A program made the position numbers and the translations under genes. Shown here piece by piece: positions 5,606-6,387 of a DNA stretch of 6,387 nucleotides. How positions within the stretch are numbered: the first letter of the stretch is position 1; each line of letters starts with the position of its first letter. Origin of the DNA: Caldifarciminota bacterium (GTDB lineage: Bacteria; WOR-3; Hydrothermia; UBA1063; CAJXJZ01); NCBI GenBank assembly GCA_027073945.1, contig JALTEL010000493.1, positions 1 through 6,387 on the forward strand, written 5' to 3'. The notes beneath the pieces were generated by a model that saw only the letters and a list, made by a program, of their open reading frames with translations, was not told the origin of the DNA and searched no databases.

Positions 5606-6387
5606 TAATCTGTTACTATCAATTTACCTGTCTTAAAAGAGCCGCTATTTTCGTGTATTTTTAAAATGTATACGCCTTTTGTCAGACTCCCTGATTTTAT
5701 CGTTTTTCCACTGATATGTTTAACTAATGTGCCGTCGCTTCTGTATACGAGGATGCCTGTTATGTTATTTCCGAGTGTCAGGTCCCTGTGAGATAGGACA
5801 AAAATATTACCTGTTTTGTTTTGGAGTTGGTTCGATTGTTCTTTGATACCGGAAATTGAAGGCATATCAACCTGAAGTGATGATGTGGCTCTGATGACAG
5901 CCATTGTATCACCCGGATACTTATATGTGTTTAAATCATTGGCCTGGTCTGTGCTCTTTACAAAACAGAGGTCATATATATCCGGCTCAAGCCAGTCGGG
6001 GTCAGCTTCCGAGCCATTTGCCCCCATACCTCCGCCTCCGTGCCACTGTGTTGCAACAGAGTCTACTTCCTTGTAATTGCCGAATTCTCCGAGACCGGCG
6101 GTTACCACAAAGTTAACGGTAGAATCCAGGACATTGCCTGATGGCAGTAATTTCAATGCATTGAGGCCCACCTCTATTACTCCGTTATCCGGATTGAGAT
6201 ACGCACTGGCGTTAACTGAATCCGTGATATCGGTCCAATTCTGGTCAAATACCTTAACATTGTCGTCCGCAATAACAACGGCGTATTCCCATTGTATTGC
6301 TGGAGATACCATTAAATCCGCGTTTTGGGGCACGTATACCTGCCCGCTTCCTGCCACATGATCGATATCCATCATTATTGTTATGAG
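5605..6387 (-). CDS. Secreted or surface protein, C-terminal part: glucodextranase-C-like domain plus sorting-like tail (5' end outside window)
   Basis: The frame is open from the window edge (6387) to the TAA at 5607-5605, giving 260 residues. The in-frame ATG pair at 6375 sits within a domain and is unlikely to be the true start. Counting from that ATG, residues about 1-170 resemble the C-terminal domain of glucodextranase (PF09985), also found in amylopullulanases: DIDHVAGSG near the start, then PQNADLMVSPAIQWEYAVVI, a later W-H-GGGG stretch and PDIYDL. Residues about 190-256 look like a Por/type IX secretion sorting domain: ILVYRSDGTLVK, a Leu-x-Lys-GVYILKI turn and a final GKLIV. The missing upstream part may carry a glycoside hydrolase or other catalytic module; that cannot be seen. 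The likely location is extracellular or on the cell surface. Its stop overlaps the MalF-type start, linking polymer handling to import. Alternatively it is only a cell-surface binding protein. Domain assignments are by eye. Confidence 0.75.
   Translation of the reverse strand, partial: LITIMMDIDHVAGSGQVYVPQNADLMVSPAIQWEYAVVIADDNVKVFDQNWTDITDSVNASAYLNPDNGVIEVGLNALKLLPSGNVLDSTVNFVVTAGLGEFGNYKEVDSVATQWHGGGGMGANGSEADPDWLEPDIYDLCFVKSTDQANDLNTYKYPGDTMAVIRATSSLQVDMPSISGIKEQSNQLQNKTGNIFVLSHRDLTLGNNITGILVYRSDGTLVKHISGKTIKSGSLTKGVYILKIHENSGSFKTGKLIVTD

Noticed and set aside
6373..6375. ATG as the start of the glucodextranase-C-like gene
   Set aside because: The frame continues upstream to the window edge, the ATG falls at the first strand of the domain, and no signal peptide follows it.

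Overview
The window is a compact bacterial gene cluster read entirely from the minus strand. Nine protein-coding genes abut or overlap with gaps of at most 17 bases, so there is no non-coding stretch worth the name and no promoter or terminator that I can support. The right-hand gene is cut at its 5' end and the left-hand gene at its 3' end, so both ends of the transcription unit lie outside. No RNA gene, mobile element or CRISPR array is visible.

In transcription order (right to left) the genes fall into three blocks. (1) Carbohydrate block, 6387-3905: the C-terminal part of a secreted or surface protein with a glucodextranase-C-like domain and a tail resembling a type IX secretion sorting domain, followed by two ABC sugar permeases of the MalF and MalG type. 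(2) Regulatory pair, 3891-3092: a fructose/PtsN-type PTS IIA protein and a short C4 zinc-ribbon protein. (3) Housekeeping and membrane block, 3074-1: tyrosyl-tRNA synthetase (tyrS), the bifunctional riboflavin enzyme RibD, a small COG2426/Sm_multidrug-type membrane protein, and the start of a CBS-domain protein.

Junctions imply one polycistronic message with translational coupling: TAATG one-base overlaps at 5605 and 3433, a TTGA overlap at 1899-1902, and a 17-base overlap at 811-827. Two genes (ribD and the MalG-type permease) appear to start with TTG, each behind a recognisable ribosome binding site.

The probable working of block 1 is extracellular handling of an alpha-glucan or similar polymer, then uptake of oligosaccharides by the two permeases. 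The ATPase and substrate-binding protein are not in the window. A sorting-like tail together with a MalFG-type importer and a PtsN-type IIA suggests a member of the FCB group or a related candidate phylum (for example WOR-3/Stahlbacteria, Hydrothermae or Cloacimonetes). That placement is an inference from gene content, not a demonstrated identity.

The most interesting point is in RibD. Its deaminase domain has His81 where the family has the first zinc-binding Cys, and neighbouring substrate-contact positions are also changed, while the reductase domain looks intact. I see no clear sign of a wholly new multi-gene system; most genes belong to well-known families.
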